Translations under genes and position numbers: made by a program
From: JAACFF01 sp963701435
Lineage (GTDB): Bacteria > Chloroflexota > Anaerolineae > Promineifilales > Promineifilaceae
Assembly (NCBI GenBank): GCA_963701435.1
Contig: CAVPAL010000005.1
Coordinates: 62,001 to 126,000, forward strand
DNA: 64,000 nucleotides
Direction of reading: 5' to 3'
In this document: positions 1 to 9,049 of the stretch, one piece after another
Position numbering within the stretch: position 1 is the first letter of the stretch
Layout: each line of letters begins with the position of its first letter
The notes under the pieces: model-generated
Databases searched by the model: none
What the model was told of the DNA's origin: nothing
What the model saw: the letters and a program-made list of their open reading frames with translations, nothing else

Positions 1-2
1 TT

Positions 3-2684
3 GAGATGGGCGTTTTGGCGCGTTGGAACATTAAACCCCGCTTGCTGGGTGTTCCTGGTGTTGCCAATGTCGCAATTTGGGGCCAACGAGAACGGCAGTT
101 ACAGGTGCAGGTTGATCCAGAGGAACTACATGCGCACGACGTCACGCTAGATCAAATCATCGAAACGACCGGGGAAGCGTTGTGGGTCTCGCCTCTGAGT
201 TTCTTGGAAGCGTCATCGCCCGGCACGGCCGGATGGATCGACACCCCCAATCAAAGGCTCAGTGTGCGTCACCTCTTGCCCATTTCGACCCCAGAAGATT
301 TGGCGCGTGTGTCCGTTGTTGAACATGAGGGTCTCGTTTTAGGCGATGTAGCCACCGTTGTCGAGGATCATCAGCCACTTATCGGCGATGCAGCGCTTAC
401 TGACGGCCCCGGTATGATTCTCGTTATCGAAAAGTTTCCCGGTGCTAATACGTTGGAAGTGACACATGGTGTGGAAAAGGCGTTGTCCGATTTAGCGCCT
501 GGTTTGCAAGGTATCGAGATCGATACCAGCCTTTACCGACCAGCAAATTATATTGAAACGGCCGTTGCCAATCTTGGCATACTGTTACTCATCGGCTTCG
601 TGCTAATAGCGCTGGTTCTCCTCGCTTTTTATTTCCAATGGCGTACCACCTTAATCAGTCTCCTGGCCATTCCCGTGGCCCTCATCGGAGCCGGGATGGT
701 GCTCTACCTCACAGGTGCGACCTTTAATATGATGATGCTGGCCGGCTTAGTTGGGGCTCTGGCCATTGTCGTTGACGATGCCATTGTGGATGTGGAAAAC
801 GTCGGTCGCAGATTACATCAACACCATGAGAATGGGGATGATGAGCCATCTTCATCTATCATCCTGGAGGCTATTCTTGAGACACGCAGTCCGCTTGGCT
901 TTGCGCTCCTAATTATTTTGCTGGCTGCAATGCCCGTCTTTTTCTTGCCAGGGTTGACTGGTGCATTTTTTCAGCCACTGGTCTCTGCTTATGTCCTGGC
1001 GATAATCGTTTCTTTGTTAGTCGCCCTGATTGTTACCCCAGCCCTGAGTTACAGTTTGTTGTCAAGTGCGTCACTAAAACGTCAATCTCCAATTGCTGTT
1101 GGATTGGGAAGCATTTACAGCAAGCTTTTGGGACTCACCGTTCGCTCGGGCGTTGCGGCAGTTATCATCGCCATCGTCTTTATCGTGATTGGCGCGATTA
1201 CGCTGCCTTTGCTAGACATTTCACTATTGCCATCGCTCAGACAAAACAATCTGTTGATCGGGCTTGAAGCAGCGCCGGGCACATCCAGGCCAGAAATGAA
1301 CCGCGTCACAACACAAGCAAGCAATGAACTGCGTGCAATTCCCGGTGTTAGCAAAGTCGGATCTCATGTGGGTCGTGCAATTACCGGCGATTCTGTCGTC
1401 GGCATAAATTCCGGTGAATTGTGGGTCACTATTGCAGATAACGCCGATTATGATGAAACTGCAGCAGCCATACAAGGTGTAATCGATGGCTATCCAGGTT
1501 TGGCGCGAAAAGTACAAAATTATCAGCCAGACCGCATCGGCGAAGTGCTAGCCGGCTCAGAGAGTGATATTGTGGTGCGCGTTTATGGACATGAATTGGA
1601 TGTGCTAAGTGAAAAAGCATTGGAAGTAGAAGCGGCCATGGCCGGGATCACTGGTGTTGACGAGGCACAAGCAATATTACACCCACAAGAACCGCAAGTA
1701 GAAATCGAAGTGGACCTGGCCATGGCTGAGGAGCATGGCATCAAACCCGGTGATGTGCGGCGACAAGCGACGACCTTGTTGTCGGGCATTTTAGTCGGCA
1801 ACCTGTTCGAAGAACAAAAGGTGTTTGATGTAGTCGTTTGGGCCAAACCTGAACTGCGCCAAAACCTGACTGACATTAGCAACTTAATGATTGATACACC
1901 TGGCGGTGATCAAATTCCTTTAAATGCGGTCGCTGACGTACGTATCGCGCCTGCGCCAACTGTGATTGAACGTGACGCTGTATCGCGTTATGTTGATGTC
2001 AATGCCTATGTTAGTGGTCGCTCTGTTGATGCTGTAAAAGCCGATGTTGCGGCAAGTTTACAAAACATCGACATCCCCTTTGAGTATCATTTTGAGGTCT
2101 TGAGTGACTCTCAGGCTGTACAAACGAACCAACTGCGCTTAACGGCCGTTGTCATTGCCGCGCTATTTGGCATTTATCTGCTACTGCAAGCCGCCTTCTC
2201 AAGTTGGCGTCTGGCCTTTTTTATCTTACTCACCTTACCCATGGCTCTGGTAGGCGGGGTAGTAGCCGCGCTGCTTCTTAGCGGCGGCATCCTATCACTC
2301 GGCTCACTCTTTGGCTTCTTTGCTCTGCTCGCCATTGCTGTGCGCAACGGAATGGTAATGATCAGGCACTTCCAAAATCTTGCCCAAGATGCAGATAATA
2401 ACATCAAACCGGAACTTGTGCTGCGCGGTGCGCGTGAACGGCTGACACCAGTCTTGATGAACGCTCTGGCCACAGGATTGGCGCTGACCCCCTTGCTCTT
2501 TGGTGGAAATGTACCTGGTAATGAGTTTATACGCCCGATGGCGGCCGTTATTTTAGGTGGCCTCCTTACTTCGACGCTGCTCACCTTGTTTATTGTCCCC
2601 GCGCTTTACTTGCGCTGGCCCAGCACACACCCTGCACCAATAAAGTCACAATTAGACACTCCGCCGACTCCCGAAGCGGCCTAA
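3..2684 (+). CDS. RND efflux transporter, CzcA/CusA-like (5' truncated by window edge)
   Basis: This is the inner-membrane proton-driven pump subunit of an RND system. The reading frame is open to the left edge. Its first residues align with residue ~155 of the complete RND protein at 3152, so about 155 residues lie outside the window and the ATG at 6 is internal. Visible parts are the porter-domain piece VPGVANVAIWG, a run of transmembrane helices, the TMH4 motif VVDDAIVDVEN with the paired Asp needed for proton relay, a second porter half and the last six helices. It is followed after 18 bp by a lipoprotein and a second RND gene, so it belongs to one operon. Substrate is not deducible: the family covers metals, but the Asp pair looks more like drug-type pumps. 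Confidence 0.9.
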   Translation, partial: EMGVLARWNIKPRLLGVPGVANVAIWGQRERQLQVQVDPEELHAHDVTLDQIIETTGEALWVSPLSFLEASSPGTAGWIDTPNQRLSVRHLLPISTPEDLARVSVVEHEGLVLGDVATVVEDHQPLIGDAALTDGPGMILVIEKFPGANTLEVTHGVEKALSDLAPGLQGIEIDTSLYRPANYIETAVANLGILLLIGFVLIALVLLAFYFQWRTTLISLLAIPVALIGAGMVLYLTGATFNMMMLAGLVGALAIVVDDAIVDVENVGRRLHQHHENGDDEPSSSIILEAILETRSPLGFALLIILLAAMPVFFLPGLTGAFFQPLVSAYVLAIIVSLLVALIVTPALSYSLLSSASLKRQSPIAVGLGSIYSKLLGLTVRSGVAAVIIAIVFIVIGAITLPLLDISLLPSLRQNNLLIGLEAAPGTSRPEMNRVTTQASNELRAIPGVSKVGSHVGRAITGDSVVGINSGELWVTIADNADYDETAAAIQGVIDGYPGLARKVQNYQPDRIGEVLAGSESDIVVRVYGHELDVLSEKALEVEAAMAGITGVDEAQAILHPQEPQVEIEVDLAMAEEHGIKPGDVRRQATTLLSGILVGNLFEEQKVFDVVVWAKPELRQNLTDISNLMIDTPGGDQIPLNAVADVRIAPAPTVIERDAVSRYVDVNAYVSGRSVDAVKADVAASLQNIDIPFEYHFEVLSDSQAVQTNQLRLTAVVIAALFGIYLLLQAAFSSWRLAFFILLTLPMALVGGVVAALLLSGGILSLGSLFGFFALLAIAVRNGMVMIRHFQNLAQDADNNIKPELVLRGARERLTPVLMNALATGLALTPLLFGGNVPGNEFIRPMAAVILGGLLTSTLLTLFIVPALYLRWPSTHPAPIKSQLDTPPTPEAA

Positions 2685-2702
2685 ATTAGGAGAATTAGTC
2701 AG

Positions 2703-3155
2703 ATGAAAAACTTTAATCATTGGATGGTAATGATACTTATGCTCCTGGTCGTGTTGCTACTTGCAGCATGTAACGGGGGATCAGAACAGGCGGTGCATGA
2801 AGAACCAGCCCAGGTTGTAGAAGTGGCCGGGTCGGAGTTCAACAAAGTGATTCTAACAGCCCGCGCAGCAGAACGTCTGGGCATTCAGTCGGAACCTGTT
2901 CGCGAAGAGTCCATAGATGGCAGCATAAAATTGGTGATTCCTTATGCCGCAATTATCTACGGTTTGCACGGCGAAACATGGGCTTATATGCGAAACCCGG
3001 GCGGCGAATCATTCACCTTTGTACGCACACCAATTACAATCGATCGTATTGAGGGCGACATGGTAATTTTGACAGATGGCCCCGCGGTAGGCACGGATAT
3101 CGTGACCGTTGGTGTGGCTGAACTGTATGGCACCGACACCGGAGTTGGCAAATGA
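2703..3155 (+). CDS. Short lipoprotein resembling the C-terminus of an RND periplasmic adaptor
   Basis: The 150-residue product has a lipoprotein signal peptide (hydrophobic stretch ending LLLAAC, Cys ~23). The mature part starts at VILTARAAERLGIQ and includes VIPYAAIIYGLHGETWAYM. This resembles the C-terminal membrane-proximal part of CusB/HlyD adaptors, but there is no alpha-hairpin and no full barrel or lipoyl domain. A GGAG site lies before the start. Its stop overlaps the next RND start by 4 bp (ATGA), implying translational coupling. Given its place between two pump genes it probably acts as a minimal extracytoplasmic adaptor. It could instead be the degenerate end of a longer adaptor gene. 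Confidence 0.75.
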   Translation: MKNFNHWMVMILMLLVVLLLAACNGGSEQAVHEEPAQVVEVAGSEFNKVILTARAAERLGIQSEPVREESIDGSIKLVIPYAAIIYGLHGETWAYMRNPGGESFTFVRTPITIDRIEGDMVILTDGPAVGTDIVTVGVAELYGTDTGVGK

Positions 3156-6100
3156 ACGAGATGCAATGGATTGTTGCCAAAAGTCTTAAGTATCGCTATC
3201 TCGTGGTTTTTGCCGCTGCGGTACTGATGATCTTTGGCATCAGTCAAATTAGCAGTTTATCAGTAGACGTATTCCCGGAGTTTGCGCCACCGCGTGTGGA
3301 GATTCAAACGCCGGCTCTGGGCCTTTCATCGGCGGAAGTGGAATCGCTAATTACAGCGCCGATGGAAGAAGTGTTCAATGGCACGCCGGGGATAGCCGTG
3401 ATGCGCTCGAAATCAGTCGCGCAGTTGTCATCAATCTTGCTTATCTTCGAACCAGGAACTGATCTGATGGAAGCACGGCAGTTGGTTCAAGAGCGTCTGG
3501 CAATTGTGACCCCAACGTTACCTAAATGGGCAGCACCGCCGTTTATGCTGCCACCTCTGTCATCTACAGCACGCACCATGAAAATTGGTATTTCCTCAGA
3601 TGAATACTCTGTCGAAGAACTATCAATGATCACCTACTGGAAAATTCGCGAACAGTTACTGCGTGTTCCCGGCGTCGCCAACGTCGCCATTTGGGGCGAA
3701 CGCATTCAGATTCCGATGGTGCAAGTTGAGCCTGAACTAATGGCCGCCAATGGCACCACGCTGCAAGAAGTGATGGATGTGACCGCTAACACGCTGGACG
3801 TGGGCATTGTCCAACATACAGATGCCTCGACAGTTGGCAAAGGTGGTTTTCTGGAAACACCCAATCAAAGGCTGCCCATTAGGCACGTGGCAGCTATTTT
3901 GGAACCGGAAGACCTGGCGCAAGTCGTTATTAATGACAAAACAAACAGCGACGGTTCACCGCTGCGCCTGGATGACGTAGGCAACGTGGTCATGGATACC
4001 TGGCCCATGATTGGCGATGCCGTTGTCAATGGTGGCGATGGTTTGCTGCTGATCATTGAAAAGTTTCCCTGGGGCAATACGGTTGAAGTAACCAAAGGCG
4101 TTGAGGAAGAAATGGCCAAGATGATGCCTGGCCTGCCTGGTATTGACGTTGATACGACGATCTTCCGCCCGGCAACGTTCATTGAACTTTCAATCGACAA
4201 CCTCACAGAATCGCTGCTCATTGGGGCGCTGCTTGTGGTTGTCATCCTGCTGCTTTTCCTCTGGGATTGGCGCATCGCCTTAATCAGTGCCACCATCATT
4301 CCGCTGACGGTGGTGATCACTTTGCTGGTACTCTCATTATTTGACACAACAATCAATGTGATGGTGCTGGCAGGATTGGTGATTGCCCTTGGGGCTGTGG
4401 TTGATGACGCCATCGTCGATGTGGAAAACATCGTGCGCCGGCTGCGTGAGGAACGGTTAGCGGGCAGTGATAAATCGGCTGAAGCAATCGTGTTAGACGC
4501 CTCGGTCGAGGTGCGTAACGCGATTGTTTATGCCTCGTTAATTGAAATGACCGCCTTGCTGCCGGTCTTTTTCTTGCAAGGTTTATCCGGCGCTTTTTTC
4601 CGCCCGCTGGCCCAGGCTTATGTCGTGGCGGCATTGGTATCTCCGATGGTCGCCTTGACCGTTACGCCCGCGCTGGTGTTGATTCTCATCTCCAATGCGC
4701 CGGTGAAAGATCGTGTCTCGCCAATCATCCCCCCATTACATCGTATCTATATGCGTATGCTGGGACCAACGTTGAATAAGCCGCGCTTGGCTTACGCTTC
4801 TTTCATAATAGTTCTATTGGCAGGTATCCTGATTTATCCCTTCATGGGCCAGGAATTGCTGCCATCCTTTAAGGAACGTGACTTCCTGATGCACTGGTTG
4901 GGCAAACCTGGTACGGGTCATGAAGAAATGGTACGTATCTCACAAGCGGCCTGTCAGGAATTGATGACAATTGAAGGTGTAAACAACTGCGGCTCGCACA
5001 TTGGGCAAGCGTTGTTGATGGATGAAGTATACGGCATCTACTTCGCTGAGAATTGGATCAGCGTTGATCCCTCGGTCGATTATGATACAACTCTGGCTTC
5101 TGTGCAGTCGATGGTGGACGGTTATCCTGGGCTTTACCGCGATGTACAAACCTATCTAAAAGAGCGGATCAGGGAGGTGTTGACCGGTTCAAGCCATCCA
5201 ATTGTGATCCGCATCTATGGGGATGACCTGGATGTGCTGCGCGGCAAAGCTGCCGAGCTAGAAGGCAAACTCTCAGGTATTGAAGGTCTCACGGAACTAC
5301 ATACGGAGTTCCTGGTCGATATACCGCAAATACAAGTGCAAGTAGATTTGGAGAAAGCGCAGCAGTATGGGCTTAAACCGGGTGATGTACGTCGGGCAGC
5401 AGCCTATATGATCGCCGGTGAAGAAGTCGGCGACATTCATACCAGCAATCGCACTTACGATGTCAATGTATGGAGTACACCGCAAAATCGCAGCAGCCTT
5501 TCGGATGTACAAAATTTACTGATTGATACACGCAGCGGCCAGCAGGTGCGTATGGCCGATGTGGCCGATATCAGTATCGTACCTGTGCCCAATGCCATCT
5601 ATCGTGAAGACCTGGCACGGCGCTTACATGTTGAAGCCGATATTGCGGGACGTGATCTGGGTTCCGTGGTGGCTGATGTGGAAGAAGTGATGGATACAAT
5701 GGAGTATCCTCGGGGTTACAATGCCGTGTTATTAGGTGAGTATGCCGAACGGCAAGCGGCCAGTCAGCGTATCATGATTGCGGCGGTTGTCGCAGCGATA
5801 GCAATCTTGATCTTGCTGCGCATTTCAGTCGGCAGTTGGCTGATGGCAGTGCTCTCTTTCTTGAGTCTGCCGGCAGCGATTGTTGGCGGTTTGCTGGCGG
5901 CCTGGATCTTTAGTGGCGGCGTGATTTCGCTGGGTTCGATGGTCGGTTTCCTGACCATCTTGGGCGTTGCGGCACGTAATGGGATCATGATGATTAACCA
6001 TTACCAACATCTCGAAGATGAGGAAGGCGAGCCTTTTGGACGCGAACTGATTATGCGTGGTTCAAAAGAGCGGCTTTCGCCGATCTTGATGACGGCTTTG

Positions 6101-6307
6101 ACAGCTGGCCTGGCACTGGTGCCTCTTGTGGTCGCCGGCAATATTCCTGGTCACGAGATTGAACACCCGATGGCGATTGTCATTCTGGGTGGCTTGGTCT
6201 CTTCGACCTTGCTTAATTTGTTCGTTTTGCCGGCGTTGTACTTGCGCTTTGGAAAAGGCCAATGGCATTCTAATACTTCTGGAAACGCCACGGCCGTACC
6301 TGCTTAA
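3152..6307 (+). CDS. RND efflux transporter, CzcA/CusA-like (complete)
   Basis: The complete 1051-residue RND permease has the usual family length. The N-terminal helix is followed by LSVDVFPEFAPP and a CzcA-like porter region. There are two blocks of helices and a TMH4 motif VVDDAIVDVEN near residue 415. The second half has the conserved GVAARNGIMMINHYQ loop before the last helices. It is paralogous to the partial pump upstream, with matching VPGVANVAIWG and FLETPNQRLPIRH regions. The two pumps and the short lipoprotein probably form one complex or successive duplicates. No TolC-like gene follows, as expected for a cell without an ordinary outer membrane. Substrate unknown. Confidence 0.93.
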   Translation: MNEMQWIVAKSLKYRYLVVFAAAVLMIFGISQISSLSVDVFPEFAPPRVEIQTPALGLSSAEVESLITAPMEEVFNGTPGIAVMRSKSVAQLSSILLIFEPGTDLMEARQLVQERLAIVTPTLPKWAAPPFMLPPLSSTARTMKIGISSDEYSVEELSMITYWKIREQLLRVPGVANVAIWGERIQIPMVQVEPELMAANGTTLQEVMDVTANTLDVGIVQHTDASTVGKGGFLETPNQRLPIRHVAAILEPEDLAQVVINDKTNSDGSPLRLDDVGNVVMDTWPMIGDAVVNGGDGLLLIIEKFPWGNTVEVTKGVEEEMAKMMPGLPGIDVDTTIFRPATFIELSIDNLTESLLIGALLVVVILLLFLWDWRIALISATIIPLTVVITLLVLSLFDTTINVMVLAGLVIALGAVVDDAIVDVENIVRRLREERLAGSDKSAEAIVLDASVEVRNAIVYASLIEMTALLPVFFLQGLSGAFFRPLAQAYVVAALVSPMVALTVTPALVLILISNAPVKDRVSPIIPPLHRIYMRMLGPTLNKPRLAYASFIIVLLAGILIYPFMGQELLPSFKERDFLMHWLGKPGTGHEEMVRISQAACQELMTIEGVNNCGSHIGQALLMDEVYGIYFAENWISVDPSVDYDTTLASVQSMVDGYPGLYRDVQTYLKERIREVLTGSSHPIVIRIYGDDLDVLRGKAAELEGKLSGIEGLTELHTEFLVDIPQIQVQVDLEKAQQYGLKPGDVRRAAAYMIAGEEVGDIHTSNRTYDVNVWSTPQNRSSLSDVQNLLIDTRSGQQVRMADVADISIVPVPNAIYREDLARRLHVEADIAGRDLGSVVADVEEVMDTMEYPRGYNAVLLGEYAERQAASQRIMIAAVVAAIAILILLRISVGSWLMAVLSFLSLPAAIVGGLLAAWIFSGGVISLGSMVGFLTILGVAARNGIMMINHYQHLEDEEGEPFGRELIMRGSKERLSPILMTALTAGLALVPLVVAGNIPGHEIEHPMAIVILGGLVSSTLLNLFVLPALYLRFGKGQWHSNTSGNATAVPA

Positions 6308-6324
6308 TAACAATATGTTGGGTG

Positions 6325-6357
6325 CAGAAGTTCAACTTCTGAAGGTGCTTTTTTTAT
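6325..6357 (+). terminator. Possible terminator after the RND operon
   Basis: An 8-bp hairpin (CAGAAGTT-c-AACTTCTG) is followed after 7 nt by a run of seven T. It lies just after the RND stop and before the next gene's GGAG site. The gap between stem and T-run lowers confidence. Confidence 0.45.
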
Positions 6358-6391
6358 TCCAGTAATGTTTTGAGGCATAAGGAGTCTGATT

Positions 6392-7399
6392 ATGAATCGG
6401 ATTAGCAAAGTTTTTTTATTTGGTGTGGTTATGTTTCTCCTGCTGTTTTGGGTTACAGGATGTGGTAATACAGCGCCAGCAGAGGAGCCTGCCCAGGAAG
6501 TAGTTGTTGAGGCAACGGCCGTAACTGCACCAGAACCAACTACTGAGAGTGACCCGTCAGAGGAAACAAGCGCTGACGAAGAAATGACTGAGGAAGATGA
6601 GACCGCCGCAGAAGAAGGTTCAGAAGCGGTATTTGTAGATTTCGATCCGGGCAATTTCAGCGATTCAGCCAGCATTACAAACAAATGGTTACCCTTACAG
6701 CCAGGTACAAAGTGGGTCTTGGATGGCAGCGTCATCGAAGGCGAGGAGGAAATCCCGCATCGTATTGAGTTTATCGTCACCGATCTAACTAAAGAGATTG
6801 CTGGTGTAAACACAGTTGTAGCCTGGATTGTTGACATCAGCGATGGCGAAATCGTTGAGAAAGAGATCGCCTTCTATGCTCAGGATGATGCTGGCAACGT
6901 TTGGTACCTGGGTGAACACCCGGAAGAGTACGAAGCAGGCGAATTCGTTGCTGCACCAACCTGGATCGCCGGTGTTGAAGAGGCGCTGCCAGGGGTCAAA
7001 ATGTGGGCAGAACCACAGATAGGTTCGGGCAGTTATTATCAAGGGTGGGCGCCGGCTGTTGAATGGTCAGACTTTGGCCAGATCGATACGATGGGTGCCG
7101 AAGACTGTGTTGTCCTCGATTGCTATCAAGATGTTATGGTTATCGCTGAGTCAAGCCTGGGCGAGGAAAATATTTTCCAGCTCAAATCTTATGCACCTGG
7201 TGTGGGCAATATGCGTGTTGGCTGGCGTGGTGAGGCTGAATCACGTGAGGATTTGGAACTGGTGGAACTGACAATTCTTGACGCAGAAGCTCTAGCGGAG
7301 ATTAGTGCCGAAGCTTTGGCATTGGATGCACATGCCTATGAGATTAGTCCCGCTGTTTATGGTCAAACGTCACCAGCAGTACCGATGGGAGACGCTTGA
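6392..7399 (+). CDS. Secreted lipoprotein of unknown function
   Basis: The 335-residue product has a lipobox (LFWVTGC, Cys ~27), then about 60 residues rich in Glu, Thr and Ala that form an acidic linker. A globular domain starts near VDFDPGNFSDSASITN and contains LPLQPGTKWVLDG, with many Trp and acidic residues. This recalls secreted proteins of unknown function seen in environmental genomes, where a PGT-like motif precedes a beta-rich domain. It starts at an ATG behind TAAGGAG. It may be co-transcribed with the RND genes if the weak terminator before it leaks. I do not recognise a catalytic motif. Confidence 0.8.
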   Translation: MNRISKVFLFGVVMFLLLFWVTGCGNTAPAEEPAQEVVVEATAVTAPEPTTESDPSEETSADEEMTEEDETAAEEGSEAVFVDFDPGNFSDSASITNKWLPLQPGTKWVLDGSVIEGEEEIPHRIEFIVTDLTKEIAGVNTVVAWIVDISDGEIVEKEIAFYAQDDAGNVWYLGEHPEEYEAGEFVAAPTWIAGVEEALPGVKMWAEPQIGSGSYYQGWAPAVEWSDFGQIDTMGAEDCVVLDCYQDVMVIAESSLGEENIFQLKSYAPGVGNMRVGWRGEAESREDLELVELTILDAEALAEISAEALALDAHAYEISPAVYGQTSPAVPMGDA

Positions 7400-7459
7400 G
7401 GCTTTTTCGGATTGAGCACCTTAATTATTTTTCCGCAATAGCCTTAGGAATCAAAATTT

Positions 7460-7475
7460 AATAACTTACGGAACT
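7460..7475 (+). repeat. IS left terminal inverted repeat
   Basis: AATAACTTACGGAACT matches the complement of the right end at 15 of 16 positions. It lies 51 bp before the transposase ATG. Confidence 0.75.
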
Positions 7476-7526
7476 TCCCAGTGACTGAGGCTGTTCTGCC
7501 ACCTGATTAAGGTACAATTCTAGCTC

Positions 7527-8111
7527 ATGAAGATTAACCCCTATTCTCCAGAAATCGAAGCCACTATGCGTGACTTCTATCAATCTCTTTCCGAAAAAGA
7601 CCGGCGACGTTACGCTGCTATCGAGGCCAAGAAATTAGGCTACGGGGGCATCAGCTATATTTGCCGTGTTTTGCAGTGCAATGACCGCACAATTGCCCGC
7701 GGCATGGATGAATTAGAAAAGTTGCCAGCCAAAGCTGAAAAACGTATTCGTCTGTTTGGTGGCGGGCGCAAGACAGTCATCGCCCAGCAGTCCGGCCTGG
7801 ATGCGGCCTTCTTGCATGTTCTCGAAAACCATACGGCTGGTTCGCCTATGGATGAGACTCTCAAATGGACGAACTTGACCCGTGAAGATATTGCGACCCG
7901 TCTCCAGGAAGAAGGCTTTGCGGTGAGTGTGACTGTTGTTGACCAACTATTAGTCAAGCACAACTTCCGTCGCCGGCAGGCGTTCAAAGCAGAGGCCGGC
8001 CAACAAGTAGCGCAACGCGATGAGCAGTTCCAAAACATTGCCTCCTTGAAGCAACAGTATCATGAACAGGGCAACCCGGTCATGAGCATGGATGTGAAAA
8101 AAAAGAGATGA
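7527..8111 (+). CDS. ISAzo13-type transposase, N-terminal part (frame 1)
   Basis: The 194 residues hold a helix-turn-helix region (SLSEKDRRRYAAIEA, GYGGISYICRVLQC) and a winged-helix-like region. They end with VMSMDVKKKR, which contains the first Asp of the DDE triad (normally SVDTKKKE). The frame stops right after a run of eight A at 8097-8104. Slipping back one base joins it to the next frame as KKKEMIGNF, exactly the expected continuation. The break is therefore either programmed slippage on the A-run or a one-base indel. Regulation of transposition through slippage is plausible but unproven here. Confidence 0.85.
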   Translation: MKINPYSPEIEATMRDFYQSLSEKDRRRYAAIEAKKLGYGGISYICRVLQCNDRTIARGMDELEKLPAKAEKRIRLFGGGRKTVIAQQSGLDAAFLHVLENHTAGSPMDETLKWTNLTREDIATRLQEEGFAVSVTVVDQLLVKHNFRRRQAFKAEAGQQVAQRDEQFQNIASLKQQYHEQGNPVMSMDVKKKR

Positions 8112-8746
8112 TCGGTAACTTCTTTCGTCCTGGGAAGCTCTACACCCAAGAGCGCATCCGTGTCCATGACCACGATTTCCGTTCGTTGGCCGATGGGTTA
8201 GCAGTTCCCCATGGGCTATATGATGTCTACCGCAACATTGGCTACGTGACGATTGGCGTCAGCCATGATACGTCGGAATTTGCTTGCGCCTGTATTCGTA
8301 ACTGGTGGCTCAACCATGGTCGACACGATTATCCGCAAGCCACATCTATCCTCCTCTTGTGCGATTGTGGCGGCAGCAACAATGCACGCTATTACCTTTT
8401 CAAACAGGACTTGCAGCAATTGGCAGATGAATTGGGTATTGAAATTCGCATTGCCCACTATCCACCCTATACCTCCAAATACAATCCCATTGAACACCGC
8501 CTCTTTCCTCATCTGACGCATGCCTGTCAGGGGGTTGTTCTCAAGAGCGTTGAACTTGTTAAAGTCCTGATGGCCTCAGCTAAAACGAAGACAGGCCTAA
8601 AAGTATTTGCTTCAGTTCTAAACGAGTCTTTTGCCACCAAGCGCAAGGTGGCTGATGATTTCAAAGAAACGATGCGCATCAAATTCGATGATTATTTGCC
8701 TCAATGGAACTACACAGCTATTCCGCTTGCTGAGTCAGTTCCGTAG
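8108..8746 (+). CDS. ISAzo13-type transposase, C-terminal catalytic part (frame 2)
   Basis: The 212 residues continue the DDE domain: IGNFFRPGK, VHDHDF, then LLLCDCGGSNNARY with the second Asp and PPYTSKYNPIEHRLF with the catalytic Glu region. It has no convincing start of its own: the ATG at 8108 lies inside the overlap. It is best read as the second half of a fused product made by frameshifting at 8097-8104. The stop lies inside the right inverted repeat. Confidence 0.85.
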   Translation: MIGNFFRPGKLYTQERIRVHDHDFRSLADGLAVPHGLYDVYRNIGYVTIGVSHDTSEFACACIRNWWLNHGRHDYPQATSILLLCDCGGSNNARYYLFKQDLQQLADELGIEIRIAHYPPYTSKYNPIEHRLFPHLTHACQGVVLKSVELVKVLMASAKTKTGLKVFASVLNESFATKRKVADDFKETMRIKFDDYLPQWNYTAIPLAESVP

Positions 8747-8752
8747 GTTATT
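8737..8752 (+). repeat. IS right terminal inverted repeat
   Basis: AGTTCCGTAGGTTATT is the near-perfect complement of the left repeat. It overlaps the transposase stop. Confidence 0.75.
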
Positions 8753-8886
8753 TAATCCGTGTTCCTAAGTGTGGCAGTTTGGGAGCCAAGTCATGAGCGC
8801 ATGGGCCACCAAGCAACTGCCAGGTGGATTCAAATGGTTCAGGCCAAGTTACGGATGTTTGCTGATTTTGTAGATATAATGTCATC

Positions 8887-8944
8887 GGAAGGTTTCCTTT
8901 AAGATTGGTGAATAGAGTGTTTACTCAATCTTAAGGAACCTTCC
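8887..8944. repeat. Long imperfect hairpin downstream of the IS
   Basis: GGAAGGTTTCCTTTAAGATTG pairs with CAATCTTAAGGAACCTTCC with two one-base bulges and an 18-nt loop. It is followed at 8971-8988 by a perfect 7-bp hairpin (TGGTTCA/TGAACCA). The stretch 8756-9049 has no gene. These could be a relic of an inserted element or a bidirectional terminator without a T-run. Confidence 0.5.
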
Positions 8945-9049
8945 AAGCTCATTCAATTGTTAAGGTGCTTTGGTTCAGAAATGAACCATGCCTAGTTTTC
9001 CAATTGCTGACAACATGGCATCCCATCTGGTTCCGTTTATAATTGACTC

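Larger units (their letters stand above)
7457..8755 (+). mobile_element. Insertion sequence, ISAzo13 family
   Basis: An element of about 1.3 kb carries one transposase read in two overlapping frames. The ends are imperfect inverted repeats: 7460-7475 and the complement of 8737-8752 match at 15 of 16 positions and may extend 3-4 bp further out. The right repeat covers the transposase stop codon. I could not settle a clear target duplication, because both flanks are short AT runs. The family call rests on the transposase (DDE of the Rhodopirellula type). Confidence 0.8.
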
